Assembly (NCBI GenBank): GCA_947258385.1
Contig: CAMYII010000040.1
Location: 66,943 to 130,942 of the forward strand
DNA from: Acidiferrobacterales bacterium
GTDB lineage: Bacteria; Pseudomonadota; Gammaproteobacteria; Acidiferrobacterales; SZUA-150
Reading direction: 5' to 3'
Length of the DNA stretch: 64,000 bases
In this document: positions 17,541 to 26,973 of the stretch, one piece after another
Layout: the number at the start of each line of letters is the position of its first letter
Position numbering within the stretch: the first letter of the stretch is position 1
Made by a program: the position numbers and the translations under genes
Notes under the pieces: generated by a model
What the model was told of the DNA's origin: nothing
The model's database searches: none
The model's input: the letters and a program-made list of their open reading frames with translations, nothing else

Positions 17541-19496
17541 ATGCAGATCCTATCCGTGAATCATCCTAATACGCCACGCCGCCCACAGCCCCAACGCCCT
17601 GTCCGACTGCTGCTGATCAATCCGCGATTTCCGGAAAGCTTCTGGAGCTTCCGCTGGGCGGTGGAGAAGGTGCTGCCGCGCAAACGGACGATCAATCCCC
17701 CGCTGGGTCTCGCCACCCTGGCCGCGCTGTGTCCCCCGGAGTGGGAAGTCGAGATCATCGACGAGAATATTGAAGCCGTGCCCCTGAAACCGGAGGCGGA
17801 TATTATTGGTGTCTGCGGCATGGGCGCACAGTTCAAGCGCCAACGCGAACTGCTCAGTTACTACCGCGGACAGGGTTTTTATGTCGTGGCCGGCGGCAGC
17901 TTTGCCTCACTGTGTCCGGAGCGTTTCGCGGATCTGGCCCACAGCGTGATCGCTGGCGAGGCCGAGTATATCTGGCCTGAGTTCTGTCGTGACTTCGAGC
18001 AAGGCAGCGCGAAACAACGCTACCAGGAGACCGGCGTGGTGAACCTGGAAGATTCACCGGTGCCGCGCTTCGAGCTGTTGAAGCTGGACAAATACACAAC
18101 CATCAGCATGCAGTTCTCCCGCGGCTGTCCGTATCGCTGCGAATTCTGCGACATCATCGTCATGTTCGGACGCCGGCCGCGGACCAAGACACCGGCACAG
18201 ATCGGCCGGGAGCTTGACGCGCTGCGGGCGCAGAAGATCTGCAATGTGTTTTTCGTGGACGATAACCTGATCGGCAACAAAAAACTCGCCAAAGCGCTGC
18301 TGCGTTATCTTGGGGACTACCAGCAGCAGCACGATTATCAATTCAATTTCGGCACCGAGGTCTCGCTCAATCTGGCCGACGACGAGGAACTGCTACGCCT
18401 GTTTCGCGCCGCCAATTTCAGCTGGGTCTTTATCGGCATCGAATCGCCGGACGAGGAAAGTCTGAAGGAAACCAGAAAGACCCAGAACATGCGCAAGGAT
18501 ATCCTGGCCGCAGTACAAGCGATTTATGCCCATGGGATTGACGTCCTGGCGGGCTTCATTGTCGGGTTCGACAACGATACCCTGGACACCTTTGAACGAC
18601 AGTATCAATTTATTACCGCCTCGGGGATCCAGGTGGCCATGGTCGGTCTGCTCACCGCGCTCCCGAGAACACCGCTCTTCGAACGCCTCGAGCGCGAGGG
18701 GCGCTTGCTCCCGGAAGCCTATCACGGGGACAATACCAAACTGGGCACGAACTTCATCCCCAAACGCATGGACTACCAGGCCATGGTGAATCATTACCAG
18801 GCCCTCTACCGGCGCCTGTTCAGCGACCGTACTATCGCCGCGCGCATCCGCAACAAGATCCGTTACCTGAGACAGCCGGTCTACAAAGGTGAATATACCT
18901 TGGGCGAGTCCATGCACATAGTGGGCGCACTGTTTGCGCGCGGGCTTTTAACCGGCGGGCCGGTGCGCCTGTTGCGCTTTTTGCGTACCCTGATCACCGC
19001 AGGCCCACGTGTCTGGCCGCAAATCATTGTGGATTGGATCGCGGGCCTGGCCATGCGCGATTACATCAAGCGCCACTTCCGCAACGACCTCGAGCGCGAG
19101 CGCCGCCTGACACAGGTGACCGCTGCACGGCTGCGCCGGCGTTGCGCCACCAGCGTACGTCGCGGCGCCCTCGAGGTCGCCACGTATGCCGGGGAGGTCG
19201 GCGCCAATCTACGGGTCATGCTACAGGGCTATGTCGATCGTGCCACTTACAAAAAGGCCGCCCGGCGCCTGGAAAAGATGCTGCGCCACTCTACCGCGAC
19301 GCTCACCCTGTGCATCGAAGAGTTCTCAGAAAAGCAGCGCCCGCATCTGGACCGCCTGCTGCAGCGCCTCGCCCCGTACGGCGACCGCGTCTCCATCTGG
19401 GTCAGCGAACGCGCACGGCCGCTGCTCAATATCGACTCTTCCGTGTTCCATTTGCTGCTGGACAAGAAGCCGACTCAGGCGCCGGCGGCCGGCTGA
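17541..19496 (+). CDS. B12-binding-domain radical SAM protein with DUF4070-type C-terminus
   Basis: 651 residues. Residues ~20-160 form a cobalamin-binding Rossmann domain (LLINPRFPESFWSFRWA, NPPLGLATLAALCPP), residues ~185-400 a radical SAM core with SRGCPYRCEFCDI (the CxxxCxxC cluster ligands near 197-204). A DUF4070-like region and an extra ~150-residue basic, helical tail follow. Relatives methylate or rearrange unactivated carbons, for example the hopanoid methylases. No hopanoid genes are in view, so substrate is unknown. Its 3' end sits three bases from a dispersed repeat. Confidence 0.87.
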   Translation: MQILSVNHPNTPRRPQPQRPVRLLLINPRFPESFWSFRWAVEKVLPRKRTINPPLGLATLAALCPPEWEVEIIDENIEAVPLKPEADIIGVCGMGAQFKRQRELLSYYRGQGFYVVAGGSFASLCPERFADLAHSVIAGEAEYIWPEFCRDFEQGSAKQRYQETGVVNLEDSPVPRFELLKLDKYTTISMQFSRGCPYRCEFCDIIVMFGRRPRTKTPAQIGRELDALRAQKICNVFFVDDNLIGNKKLAKALLRYLGDYQQQHDYQFNFGTEVSLNLADDEELLRLFRAANFSWVFIGIESPDEESLKETRKTQNMRKDILAAVQAIYAHGIDVLAGFIVGFDNDTLDTFERQYQFITASGIQVAMVGLLTALPRTPLFERLEREGRLLPEAYHGDNTKLGTNFIPKRMDYQAMVNHYQALYRRLFSDRTIAARIRNKIRYLRQPVYKGEYTLGESMHIVGALFARGLLTGGPVRLLRFLRTLITAGPRVWPQIIVDWIAGLAMRDYIKRHFRNDLERERRLTQVTAARLRRRCATSVRRGALEVATYAGEVGANLRVMLQGYVDRATYKKAARRLEKMLRHSTATLTLCIEEFSEKQRPHLDRLLQRLAPYGDRVSIWVSERARPLLNIDSSVFHLLLDKKPTQAPAAG

Positions 19497-19499
19497 GCT

Positions 19500-19693
19500 C
19501 TAGTTAGAATGTTGAAAAAGTCCGGTCGCTCCTGCGCATCCGTGCGCCCGCGACACTAGCCCATCCTTGGGCGTCGTCCATGGGCTTTTTGCATCCTCAG
19601 CTCCGCAGGCGACTTGCTCCGAAAAGCGTGTTTGATTTTCGATACGGCGCATCCCTGCGGCGCCTAGCAAGGTGTTTTTCAACACCCTGCTAG
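19500..19693. mobile_element. MITE-like dispersed element, CTAGCAG family, copy A
   Basis: About 194 bases bounded by near-inverted ends: ctagttagaatgttgaaaaa at the left and the complement of ctagcagggtgttgaaaaa at the right. Internal modules (gatgcgccg, cgaaaatcaaacacg, ctgcggagctgaggatgca, gacgcccaaggatgggctag, read on the minus strand) match, in the same order, the larger copy at 39951-40343. No transposase. It begins three bases after the radical SAM stop codon. Confidence 0.78.
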
Positions 19694-19716
19694 CCGGCCG
19701 CCGGCGGGTAACACCG

Positions 19717-20214
19717 CTATTTCGATTGACTCTCGGCGTAGTCCTGCAATGCCCGGTTCATCAGCTTCCGATGGGCGTTGTTGTCGATCCACCCGGGCGC
19801 CGAGACCTTGCTCCAGAACGCGTCATCGACCATCTCCTGATGGCAGCCCAGGCACAATCCGGTGCGCTCCATCTTGTTGCGCATGTCCTTAGGCAACGGT
19901 CCGGTGAGCGGCCAGTGCGAGCCGATACTGACGAGTTGCTTGCCATCCCGGCGCACGATCTGGGAAAGATCCCACTTGAGCGCGGGGATGGCCGGTGACT
20001 GTACCTGGGTCTTGCCAGGTATGGTCTGGCCCAAGGCGGTCTCCAGATCAACGACAAAGCCCTTGTCATAGCCCTGCATAAAACGGCCGTCTTCAATGCC
20101 ATAGCCGAGGGTCTTGGGATTATCGTGACAGCTCTCGCAGGTTCTGGCCCGGCGTCCCGCGGTGTGCGGCTGCGTGGTGGCACGATGTCGGCCAAAAACC
20201 GGCGCGATCGCGGC
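19717..20214 (-). pseudogene. 3' remnant of a multihaem c-type cytochrome
   Basis: The frame runs ~165 codons from a stop (TAA at 20215-20217) to the stop at 19717. It contains CESCH and CLGCH haem motifs plus ALKWDLSQIVRRDGKQL and GSHWPLTGPLPKDM, typical of periplasmic multihaem cytochromes. The first internal ATG leaves out the CESCH site, and no start or signal peptide exists upstream, where a dispersed repeat begins at 20283. The 5' end seems lost. Functional expression is unlikely, though an alternative start cannot be excluded. Confidence 0.75.
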
Positions 20215-20282
20215 TTATGCGTTTCCATTCATTTGCCGGGGCAGATTCAGGCGGATTCGCGGCAGGATGACTAGAACCGCCC

Positions 20283-20410
20283 CCTGGCGCTGTGGAACAA
20301 ACGCAAAGGTCGCGGAGACACAAAGTACGCCAAGAAAGCAAAAACGCTTTATTTTGAAGTATTCTTTGCGTCCTCTGCGCCTTGGCGTGCTTTGCGTTGC
20401 TTCCTGGGCG
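20283..20410. repeat. Long hairpin repeat, copy 1 of 3 (forward)
   Basis: Opens with ctggcgctgtggaac and closes with gcgttgcttcctgggcg. Between lie two mutually complementary arms made of aacgcaaaggtcgcggag-type and ctttgcgtcctctgcg-type words around an AT-rich centre. The two other copies (42657-42788, 49875-49999) read as its reverse complement. Such gcaaag/ctttgcg palindromes occur across many bacteria (family knowledge); function unknown. Confidence 0.85.
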
Positions 20411-20585
20411 TGATGGGAGAGGTTCTCTTACAATAATATTTAAGAATCGACCATAGCTGCCGATTTGTGCGGGCGGCGCCTGCCGTTCAGCTTGCATTCA
20501 GGATGCCGGAACTAAGCTTGTTCCCAGGATCCGGGGCCCTGCCCCTGGTGCGGGACTAACCGGACAGGTATAAAGGAGGAAAAAC

Positions 20586-21146
20586 ATGAAAACATCGATT
20601 CTGACAGTGACCCTGGCCGCCGCGATCGCGGCGGCCCCGGCCTCGTACGCCGGCCACAAGTGGAAACACCAGCCGCGCGATGATTTCTACGACTACGCCA
20701 AAGTGACCCACGTCGAACCCATTGTGCGGACCGTGCATATCTCCGTCCCCGAGCGCGAGTGTTGGGAGGAAGAGGTGCGCCACCCGGTCGAGCAAGTCCA
20801 CGGTCCGGATGCCACGGGCCGCATGATTGTCGGCGGCGTTATCGGCGGTGTGGTCGGCCATCAGTTTGGCCATGGCCGCGGCAGAGACGCGGCGACCCTG
20901 GCCGGCACGCTGATCGGCGCCTCCATCGGGCACGATATGGCGCGGCGATCGACACAGACCGTCGTCCAGGAACGGGTCAGTATCGAGCACCGGTGCCGCA
21001 TCACAGACCGGCACGAAACGGAAGAACGCGTGGACGGCTACCGGGTCACTTACCGCTACAAGGGCGAAACATTCGAGACGCGTCTGCCGTACGACCCAGG
21101 CGATCGCATACGCGTGCGGGTGGGGGTCTCGCCCGCGGAATATTAA
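20586..21146 (+). CDS. Glycine-zipper 2TM-type envelope protein
   Basis: 186 residues, ATG preceded by a strong AAGGAGG. Signal peptide 1-22 (PASYAG), then a charged segment, and a glycine zipper MIVGGVIGGVVGHQFGHGRG (about 79-98) with a second hairpin arm AGTLIGASIGHD. The C-terminal ~60 residues are soluble and end in a beta-rich VTYRYKGETFETRLPYDPG, the layout of the 17-kDa surface antigen/YgdI-like family. Probably periplasmic or outer-membrane associated; function unknown. Confidence 0.83.
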   Translation: MKTSILTVTLAAAIAAAPASYAGHKWKHQPRDDFYDYAKVTHVEPIVRTVHISVPERECWEEEVRHPVEQVHGPDATGRMIVGGVIGGVVGHQFGHGRGRDAATLAGTLIGASIGHDMARRSTQTVVQERVSIEHRCRITDRHETEERVDGYRVTYRYKGETFETRLPYDPGDRIRVRVGVSPAEY

Positions 21147-21290
21147 GGCAACCGGGAAGCAGCAAACTGGATGGGCCGGCGGCGCGGCCCCGGATGATGA
21201 CGGGCGAGGCCGGCGCCGCCCCTGGCCAGACACCGGCGGACCACGATCTCACCCGCTGAATGTCGCGAACCGCCGGCGAGTGGCCAGTTT

Positions 21291-22892
21291 TTATCCGGGG
21301 CTGGCGAGCTTCAGGTCCCGGTCAAGGTCATCGGCATATTTTTTGATGTTCTCGGCAAAGCGCGCCGCCAGCTCCCGCGCCTGAGTGTCGTAGGCATTTT
21401 TATCGCGCCAGGTGTTGCGCGGGTCGAGCAGCTCCCGGGGAACGCCGGGACACGCGGTCGGCATGTCAAGGCCGAACACCGGGTGCGTTTTCAAGGGCGC
21501 ATCGTTCAAGCGGCCGTCGAGCACGGCGTTTACCATGGCGCGGGTATGGGCGATGGGAATCCGCTGACCGATGCCATAGGCACCACCGCTCCAACCGGTA
21601 TTGATCAGCCAGACGGGCACGTCGTGTTCCTCGAGCTTGCGGCCCAGGAGCTCCGCATAGCGTTTGGGATGCCAGGGCATGAACGGCGCGCCATAGCAGG
21701 CGCTGAAATACGGCACCGGTTCCGTAATCCCTCTCTCGGTACCGGCAACCTTGGCCGTGTAGCCCGACAGGAAATGATACATGGCCTGGGCGCGGGTCAA
21801 TCTCGATATCGGCGGCAATACACCAAAGGCGTCTGCGGTCAGGAAAAGAATATTTCTTGGATGGCCACCGCGCCCTGCGCGTGTGGCGTTACTGATATGG
21901 GAAATGGGATAGGCGCCGCGTGCGTTCTCGGTAAGGGAGTCATCGTCAAGATCGAGCCGTCGGGTCAGCGAGGCGACGGTGACGTTCTCCAAGACCGTGC
22001 CAAAACGGCGCGTTGTCGCATAGATCTCGGGCTCGGCTTCCGCAGACAGCCGGATCAGTTTGGCGTAGCAGCCGCCTTCGAAGTTGAATATGCCGTTCTC
22101 ATTCCAGCCGTGCTCGTCGTCGCCAATCAGGGTGCGCGCGGCATCGGCCGAAAGCGTGGTTTTGCCGGTACCACTCAGCCCGAAGAACAGCGCGGTGTGA
22201 CCCGCGGCGTCCAGATTGGCCGCGCAGTGCATGGGCAGGACCCCTTTTGGCGGCAGCAGATAATTCATAACGGTGAAAATGGATTTCTTGATTTCTCCGG
22301 CATAGCTCGTCCCACCGACGAGCACCAGCTTTTTCGCGAAGTTAATGACAATGAAGGTCTCGGACGTGGTCCCATCCACGCCCGGAATCGCGTGAAACCG
22401 CGGCGCGTCGATCACAGTGAACTCGGGGACGTGCCGGCTCAATTCATGCGGCGTGGCCTGAATGAACAAGTTACGGGCGAACAGGCTGTGCCAGGCATAT
22501 TCGGTGATGATCCGGATCGGCATGCGATGCGCGGCGTCGGCGCCGACAAAACAATCCTGCACATAGACATCCTTCATCTGCAGATAGGAGGCGAGACGGT
22601 GGTGCAGGGCATCGAACTGATCCTCGGGAAAGGGCTTGTTGATCTCACCCCACCAGACCTTGTCCGCCGTCGAGGCGTCCCGAACGATAAATTTGTCATT
22701 GGCCGAGCGACCGGTATGATGTCCCGTGCGCACCGCAAGCGGCCCCAGATGGGTGAGAATCCCTTCGCGGCGGTAAATCGCCTGCTCGTAAAGCTCCGGC
22801 GTGGTCAAGGTCCAGTAGATATCTTTGAGGTTATACAGCCCGTGGTTCTCCAGGCCGTAGCCACTACGCCGCTCACCACTGTGTTCCCGCAT
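21291..22892 (-). CDS. pckA: Phosphoenolpyruvate carboxykinase (ATP)
   Basis: 533 residues from the ATG of MREHSGERR, which has an AGGAGGGA site; the longer frame lacks one. It converts oxaloacetate and ATP to PEP, CO2 and ADP for gluconeogenesis. Landmarks in order: RSANDKFIV (substrate site), GGTSYAGEIKKS, the P-loop GLSGTGKTTLSAD (about 237-249), IGDDEHGW and GGCYAK. All key elements are present and length is normal. Single gene on the minus strand. Confidence 0.95.
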   Translation of the reverse strand: MREHSGERRSGYGLENHGLYNLKDIYWTLTTPELYEQAIYRREGILTHLGPLAVRTGHHTGRSANDKFIVRDASTADKVWWGEINKPFPEDQFDALHHRLASYLQMKDVYVQDCFVGADAAHRMPIRIITEYAWHSLFARNLFIQATPHELSRHVPEFTVIDAPRFHAIPGVDGTTSETFIVINFAKKLVLVGGTSYAGEIKKSIFTVMNYLLPPKGVLPMHCAANLDAAGHTALFFGLSGTGKTTLSADAARTLIGDDEHGWNENGIFNFEGGCYAKLIRLSAEAEPEIYATTRRFGTVLENVTVASLTRRLDLDDDSLTENARGAYPISHISNATRAGRGGHPRNILFLTADAFGVLPPISRLTRAQAMYHFLSGYTAKVAGTERGITEPVPYFSACYGAPFMPWHPKRYAELLGRKLEEHDVPVWLINTGWSGGAYGIGQRIPIAHTRAMVNAVLDGRLNDAPLKTHPVFGLDMPTACPGVPRELLDPRNTWRDKNAYDTQARELAARFAENIKKYADDLDRDLKLASPG

Positions 22893-23190
22893 CGCCTGTC
22901 CCTCCTGGCAAGACCTGCATGCATGGACTCCGGCAGATCCCAAGGGAGTGGGCACTGCCACTGATGCGGGCCGCTCTCGCCGCGGTCGGTCGGATCAACA
23001 CGAACTTCCAGACCGCGACTGGCGTATCCGGGTTCGCAAGCGCTTACATCGCATAGGGTTTATTTTTATTTAGGATAACCGCGACAGAGGGCCGAAACGC
23101 CATCAATAGGAAATCTTACCGCCAGGACATCCCCGCGGCCAGCGTCGATCACGGCAAATACCCACGCCAAGACTGATAGATAGCGGGAAT

Positions 23191-23967
23191 TTAGGTCGCT
23201 TCCATGCCGGCAGAACCCTCCCGTCCCTGCCGCCGGATCTGCTGCATAAAGCTGCGCATTCGGCGGTAATGGCTGCCCCGCCGGGAAATCCGCTGACAAT
23301 CGGGGCAGACCCAGATGCGTTTGTCATGCCGGCGGGCCTCAATGGGCCGCCGCGCAAGGACACTTTCCGGGCTTAGCGGCACCAACATGGCATTGCAGCG
23401 CAGGCAGCGGCATAGGGGTGTCACTGAGCCGAGGAGATCGAATCGCCGCAGGACCTCCACGAGTTGCCGTCGCGGGCGCATTTCACGGACCCGGTAACCG
23501 CGTTCTATACCGCCACAGGTCAGCAGCTTCCGGTCTCGGGTGCACAAGATGCGACGATCGCGCCGCGATATTTCAATCAACTTATTGCTATCACAGTCGT
23601 TTCGATAAAGCGTATCGAAGCCGAACATCCGCAGATACGTCGCGAGCCTGCCCAGATCGACATCGAGCACGAAACGAATCTGACGCAACGGCCGCTGCCG
23701 CACGCGCGGTTCCGGCGTGATGTTGAAGGATTCAAAGACCGGATAGACACTCGCGCGCGCACCATCGTATAGGCGATGAGAAAAGTCCACCGATTTACCA
23801 TCCACCCGGATCATCTCGACCTCGGACAAAGGCACTCCCATGGCCTTGATCACCTCCCCGACCGCGGCACCGGCCTCAACAGGATGAGTAAAAGTCGCTT
23901 TCCGCCTCTCCGCCGGAAGATGGTCGTTCAATTCCTCGTAGAAACGGAATCGCACCTTAGCCAGCAT
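23191..23967 (-). CDS. Mut7-C RNAse-domain protein with N-terminal ubiquitin-like domain
   Basis: 258 residues. Residues ~1-85 are a MoaD/ThiS-like beta-grasp (VRFRFYEELNDHLP), lacking the terminal GG, as expected for a fused domain. Residues ~95-235 form the Mut7-C (PIN-like) domain with RFVLDVDLGRLATYLRMFGFD and the zinc ribbon CRCLRCN...CPDCQRISRRGSHYRRM. The family is annotated as a ribonuclease domain; activity is not shown here. It is fairly widespread in proteobacteria as a stand-alone gene. Confidence 0.85.
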   Translation of the reverse strand: MLAKVRFRFYEELNDHLPAERRKATFTHPVEAGAAVGEVIKAMGVPLSEVEMIRVDGKSVDFSHRLYDGARASVYPVFESFNITPEPRVRQRPLRQIRFVLDVDLGRLATYLRMFGFDTLYRNDCDSNKLIEISRRDRRILCTRDRKLLTCGGIERGYRVREMRPRRQLVEVLRRFDLLGSVTPLCRCLRCNAMLVPLSPESVLARRPIEARRHDKRIWVCPDCQRISRRGSHYRRMRSFMQQIRRQGREGSAGMEAT

Positions 23968-24022
23968 GAAGACTTACCTCGCGCCCCTGTCGCTGGGGCC
24001 GCGCAACGCGGCACACAGCGTC

Positions 24023-24691
24023 CTAGTTTTTCGCGCCGGCTTTCCGAAGCAATGCCTCTAACGATTTGTCACCCTGCTTTCTGGCCAGAGCGAGAGCTGT
24101 CCGGCCGTCGCTGGTCACGGCATTTACGTCGGCCCCGTGATCGACCAGAACTTTCGCTATGTCGGTGTGACCTAAGAATGCCGCCCAATGCAGCGCGGTG
24201 CGTTTTTTGCTGTCTGTCTGATTTACCTCGGCCCCCACCTCGAGGAAATAACGGGTGAAGTCCTCGAGATTCTCCGAGGCCGCCATGATCAACGGCGTGC
24301 TGCCAAACGAATCCACCAGATACAGTCTCGCGCCATGCCTGACGAGCTCCTTGGCCAGGGGTAGATTCCTCGATTTCACGGTCATATGTAATGGCCGCAA
24401 ATGGGCATCTTGCAGTTCTATTTTTATATTTGGATCGGCGCCGTTCTGCAAGAGAACCTTCGCCGCCTTCGTCTGGTTCTTGATGACCGTCATGCCAAGG
24501 ACCGGTACCTTCAGATGCGGATCGACATGATTGACATCCGCACCCTTGGCGATATAGCGCTTGACCTTCTGCACATCGCCGGATGAGGCGGCCAGGAAAA
24601 GCTCAGTATTGAGGTCGGCCGCAACGGCCGCTGCGCCCGGCAACCAGACGGCGAGCCATAACACCAACAGCAACCATGGTTTTGTGGTCAT
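24023..24691 (-). CDS. Secreted ankyrin-repeat protein
   Basis: 222 residues from the ATG of MTTKPWLLL; the first 25 residues are a signal peptide (AAAVAAD). About five ankyrin repeats follow (units such as ASSGDVQKVKRYIAKGADVN and KRTALHWAAFLGHTDIAKVL), ending at LEALLRKAGAKN. Periplasmic ankyrin proteins mediate protein-protein contacts, for example with catalase in Pseudomonas AnkB (family knowledge). Partner unknown here. Single gene 55 bases from the Mut7-C gene on the same strand. Confidence 0.85.
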   Translation of the reverse strand: MTTKPWLLLVLWLAVWLPGAAAVAADLNTELFLAASSGDVQKVKRYIAKGADVNHVDPHLKVPVLGMTVIKNQTKAAKVLLQNGADPNIKIELQDAHLRPLHMTVKSRNLPLAKELVRHGARLYLVDSFGSTPLIMAASENLEDFTRYFLEVGAEVNQTDSKKRTALHWAAFLGHTDIAKVLVDHGADVNAVTSDGRTALALARKQGDKSLEALLRKAGAKN

Positions 24692-24779
24692 CGGTCCTCC
24701 CACGCCCGAAGTGCCAGGCGAGGTATGCAATGCAGATCACGGCCAGGTCCGATGACGGGACCCGACTTACTCGAAATTG

Positions 24780-25313
24780 CTAGCGGCTACTACTGACCCA
24801 CACCTGATTGTCTGCCCGCCGGTCAATGCCGGAACGCCGGTCTTCCTGTAGGCGGATCTCGAACCGTCGGTCTCCGGACGCCCTGCGATCGGCGGCCTGA
24901 CGCGGACGCCTCGCGACGCCGCGCCTGCGGCCATCCGTACGGCGCGGCGCATGACTCGACAACTCCGCCGGCCCCAGCGCCAGATCAAACCACGACTCCG
25001 GCGGTCGCGGGGACATATCCTGATTTACGGGCGGCCCGCCTTCCTGATCAGCCTTCTCGCCAAGCGCCGGACCCATGGATTTGATTCGGCAAGTACCGCC
25101 CGACTCTTCTATCGCCCGGCGAATTCGCAGCGCCCGCTCAAAGCTGATGTTGCGCTTGACGGTAATCGCTTTATCCGAAAAAAGCCGCTCCAGCTTCTTC
25201 TCGTCCAGGCGAAACCGCATCGCAAGATGCTTTCTCACCCACCGCAGCCGCCAGCGTTTTATTTTCCTGCTATCGAATATGACTTTATACTTTCCACCTT
25301 CCACCCATTGCAC
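24780..25313 (-). CDS. Hypothetical protein with folded N-domain and basic repeat tail
   Basis: 177 residues. The N-terminal ~80 residues (YKVIFDSRKI, RKHLAMRFRLDEKKLERLFSD, ITVKRNISFERALRIRRAIEESGGTC) have the sequence rhythm of a small alpha/beta module that fuses to varied proteobacterial membrane proteins. The rest is disordered and basic, with repeated RRxxDRR-like motifs (RRASGDRRFE, DRRSGIDRRAD). No catalytic site. Function unknown; the basic tail could contact nucleic acid or membranes. Confidence 0.65.
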   Translation of the reverse strand: MQWVEGGKYKVIFDSRKIKRWRLRWVRKHLAMRFRLDEKKLERLFSDKAITVKRNISFERALRIRRAIEESGGTCRIKSMGPALGEKADQEGGPPVNQDMSPRPPESWFDLALGPAELSSHAPRRTDGRRRGVARRPRQAADRRASGDRRFEIRLQEDRRSGIDRRADNQVWVSSSR

Positions 25314-25677
25314 CCCTTTTTTTTGTGGATGTCCCGCAACGCGCGCCCGGGCAGTATCCCCGATTTAGCGCGAGTAGGGAAGCCAGAATGACCACCCAGC
25401 AAAGCCCGCCGTTCTTGAGCATTACTGAGGAGAACGCCAAATAGTGCGCAGCACAACATCCAGCGAATCCCTTCTGCCTCCGGGAGAAGGACAGGATGAG
25501 GGGGTCTTACGGCTATTTTCCCCTCACCCTCTCAAAGAGGGAGAGGGAATACGTATGCGTAGTATGTGTCGGTCGGATCAGTAACAGCAATCAATTCTGC
25601 CACTTCGGTGGACCGCTAATCGGCCGCATGGCGCGAGATATGCTATAGACAGAAGAGAGCAGAAAGAGAAAGCATCC
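25314..25677. repeat. Intergenic region with a small GC-rich inverted repeat
   Basis: Around 25479-25556, cctccgggagaag...gatgaggg on one side and cccctcaccctctcaaagagggagaggg on the other can pair in part, resembling the small ccctctccc elements common in GC-rich proteobacteria. Near 25640 a tatgctatagac could be a -10 region for the membrane protein at 25678. No gene accepted. Confidence 0.5.
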
Positions 25678-26973
25678 ATGGCAAAACTACCCGATCTGCC
25701 CTATACCGACCCCAACCGCCCGGATTGGCATCACGGCCGCATCGGTTCCACGGCAGCCAAGGAACGCTGGGTGTATCTGGGCTTCGCCCTGTTCTGGAAC
25801 GCCGTGGCGCAGCCCATCTTCTGGCTACTAGCGCTGAAGGAAAAAAATCTCGAGCTGTGGAAGATCACGCTGGTCGCACTGTTTCCGCTGGTGGGGTTCT
25901 GGTTGTTGTATCTGGCTGCGATCAAGTGGTTACAGTGGCGCCGCTTCGGTCAACCCGTGCTGGAAATGGATCCCTTCCCAGGCTCATTGGGCGGCGAGGT
26001 CGGCGGGACGAGTGAGCTGCCCCTGCGCTACCGCATGGGCCGCAAGATCGAGGTGTCGTTGAGCTGTATCCACGAGTATGTCTCCGGCAGCGGTAAGAAC
26101 CACAGCCGGCACGAAAAAGTCCTTTGGCGTGAGCGCGGCACGGCGTTCAGCGAGATGGGGCTCCGCGGCACGCGTATTAAATTCAAATTCGCCGTCCCCG
26201 AGGATCAGCCTCCCACCAGCGCGCCTTCGAGTGATTGCATAAAATGGGTGGTACACATCGCCTGCTCGCTCGCCGGTACAGACCTCGACCAGACATTCAA
26301 ACTCCTGGTGCTGAAAACCGAAACGCCGTTGCGTTCCCGGCTGTCGCTGCCGACAACGGTAGACACGCCCGAGCCGCGCAAGCTGCCTGCTTCACTGGTA
26401 CGTCTTTCACAGACGCCGCAAGGGCTGCGGATTTTATACCCTGCATCGCGCAATCGGGGTGCCGGTCTGGCAATGCTCATTTTCGGGTTGGCGTTTACCG
26501 CCTTTCCCGCCGTCTTCTTGCTCGCGGACATCGGCAACTACGGCACGGATGACGCCTTTGGAATGATCTTCACGGTCTTCAGTGGATTTTTTGTCGTGGT
26601 CTTTCTGGGGGTCGGGCTGCTGATTCTGGCCTTGGGCCTGTATGCGCTTTTTAACAGTCTGGAAGTGATCATTACACCGGAGGTGGTAATCAGCCGCCGC
26701 CGCTGGCTGGGCATTCCCGTTACCCGCGTCCTCGCCCGCCGTGATATCGACACGCTGGTCAACGCCATCACTGGCCAAGGGGGGCAGGGTGCCAAGGCCA
26801 CGGTCCAATACAGGCTCGAGGCGCTCGCGCCCGGCGGCCAACGCGTGAGCCTGGGTGATGGCGTCAAGGGTCGCCCGCTGGCTCGCTATCTCATGCAGGC
26901 CATTGGCGAGGCACTGGGGAAAACCGAATGGACCGAGTACAGCCGCCGGTACCGCTCAAAAACGAACACTTGA
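25678..26973 (+). CDS. Multi-pass membrane protein, DUF3592-like
   Basis: 431 residues. Two N-terminal TM helices (about 31-53 and 63-82), then a ~180-residue soluble beta-rich domain (LPLRYRMGRKIEVSLSC, GLRGTRIKFKFAVPEDQ), and two C-terminal TM helices (about 264-285 and 295-324) before a final soluble beta domain. The order resembles the DUF3592 group. Function unknown. It is alone on its strand with ~360 bases of leader. Confidence 0.65.
   Translation: MAKLPDLPYTDPNRPDWHHGRIGSTAAKERWVYLGFALFWNAVAQPIFWLLALKEKNLELWKITLVALFPLVGFWLLYLAAIKWLQWRRFGQPVLEMDPFPGSLGGEVGGTSELPLRYRMGRKIEVSLSCIHEYVSGSGKNHSRHEKVLWRERGTAFSEMGLRGTRIKFKFAVPEDQPPTSAPSSDCIKWVVHIACSLAGTDLDQTFKLLVLKTETPLRSRLSLPTTVDTPEPRKLPASLVRLSQTPQGLRILYPASRNRGAGLAMLIFGLAFTAFPAVFLLADIGNYGTDDAFGMIFTVFSGFFVVVFLGVGLLILALGLYALFNSLEVIITPEVVISRRRWLGIPVTRVLARRDIDTLVNAITGQGGQGAKATVQYRLEALAPGGQRVSLGDGVKGRPLARYLMQAIGEALGKTEWTEYSRRYRSKTNT

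Noticed and set aside
19761..20228. 155-codon minus-strand frame overlapping the cytochrome remnant
   Set aside because: Out of frame with the CESCH/CLGCH haem motifs and without a domain.
21483..22964. 493-codon plus-strand frame opposite pckA
   Set aside because: Antisense shadow of pckA, which is complete with all catalytic motifs.
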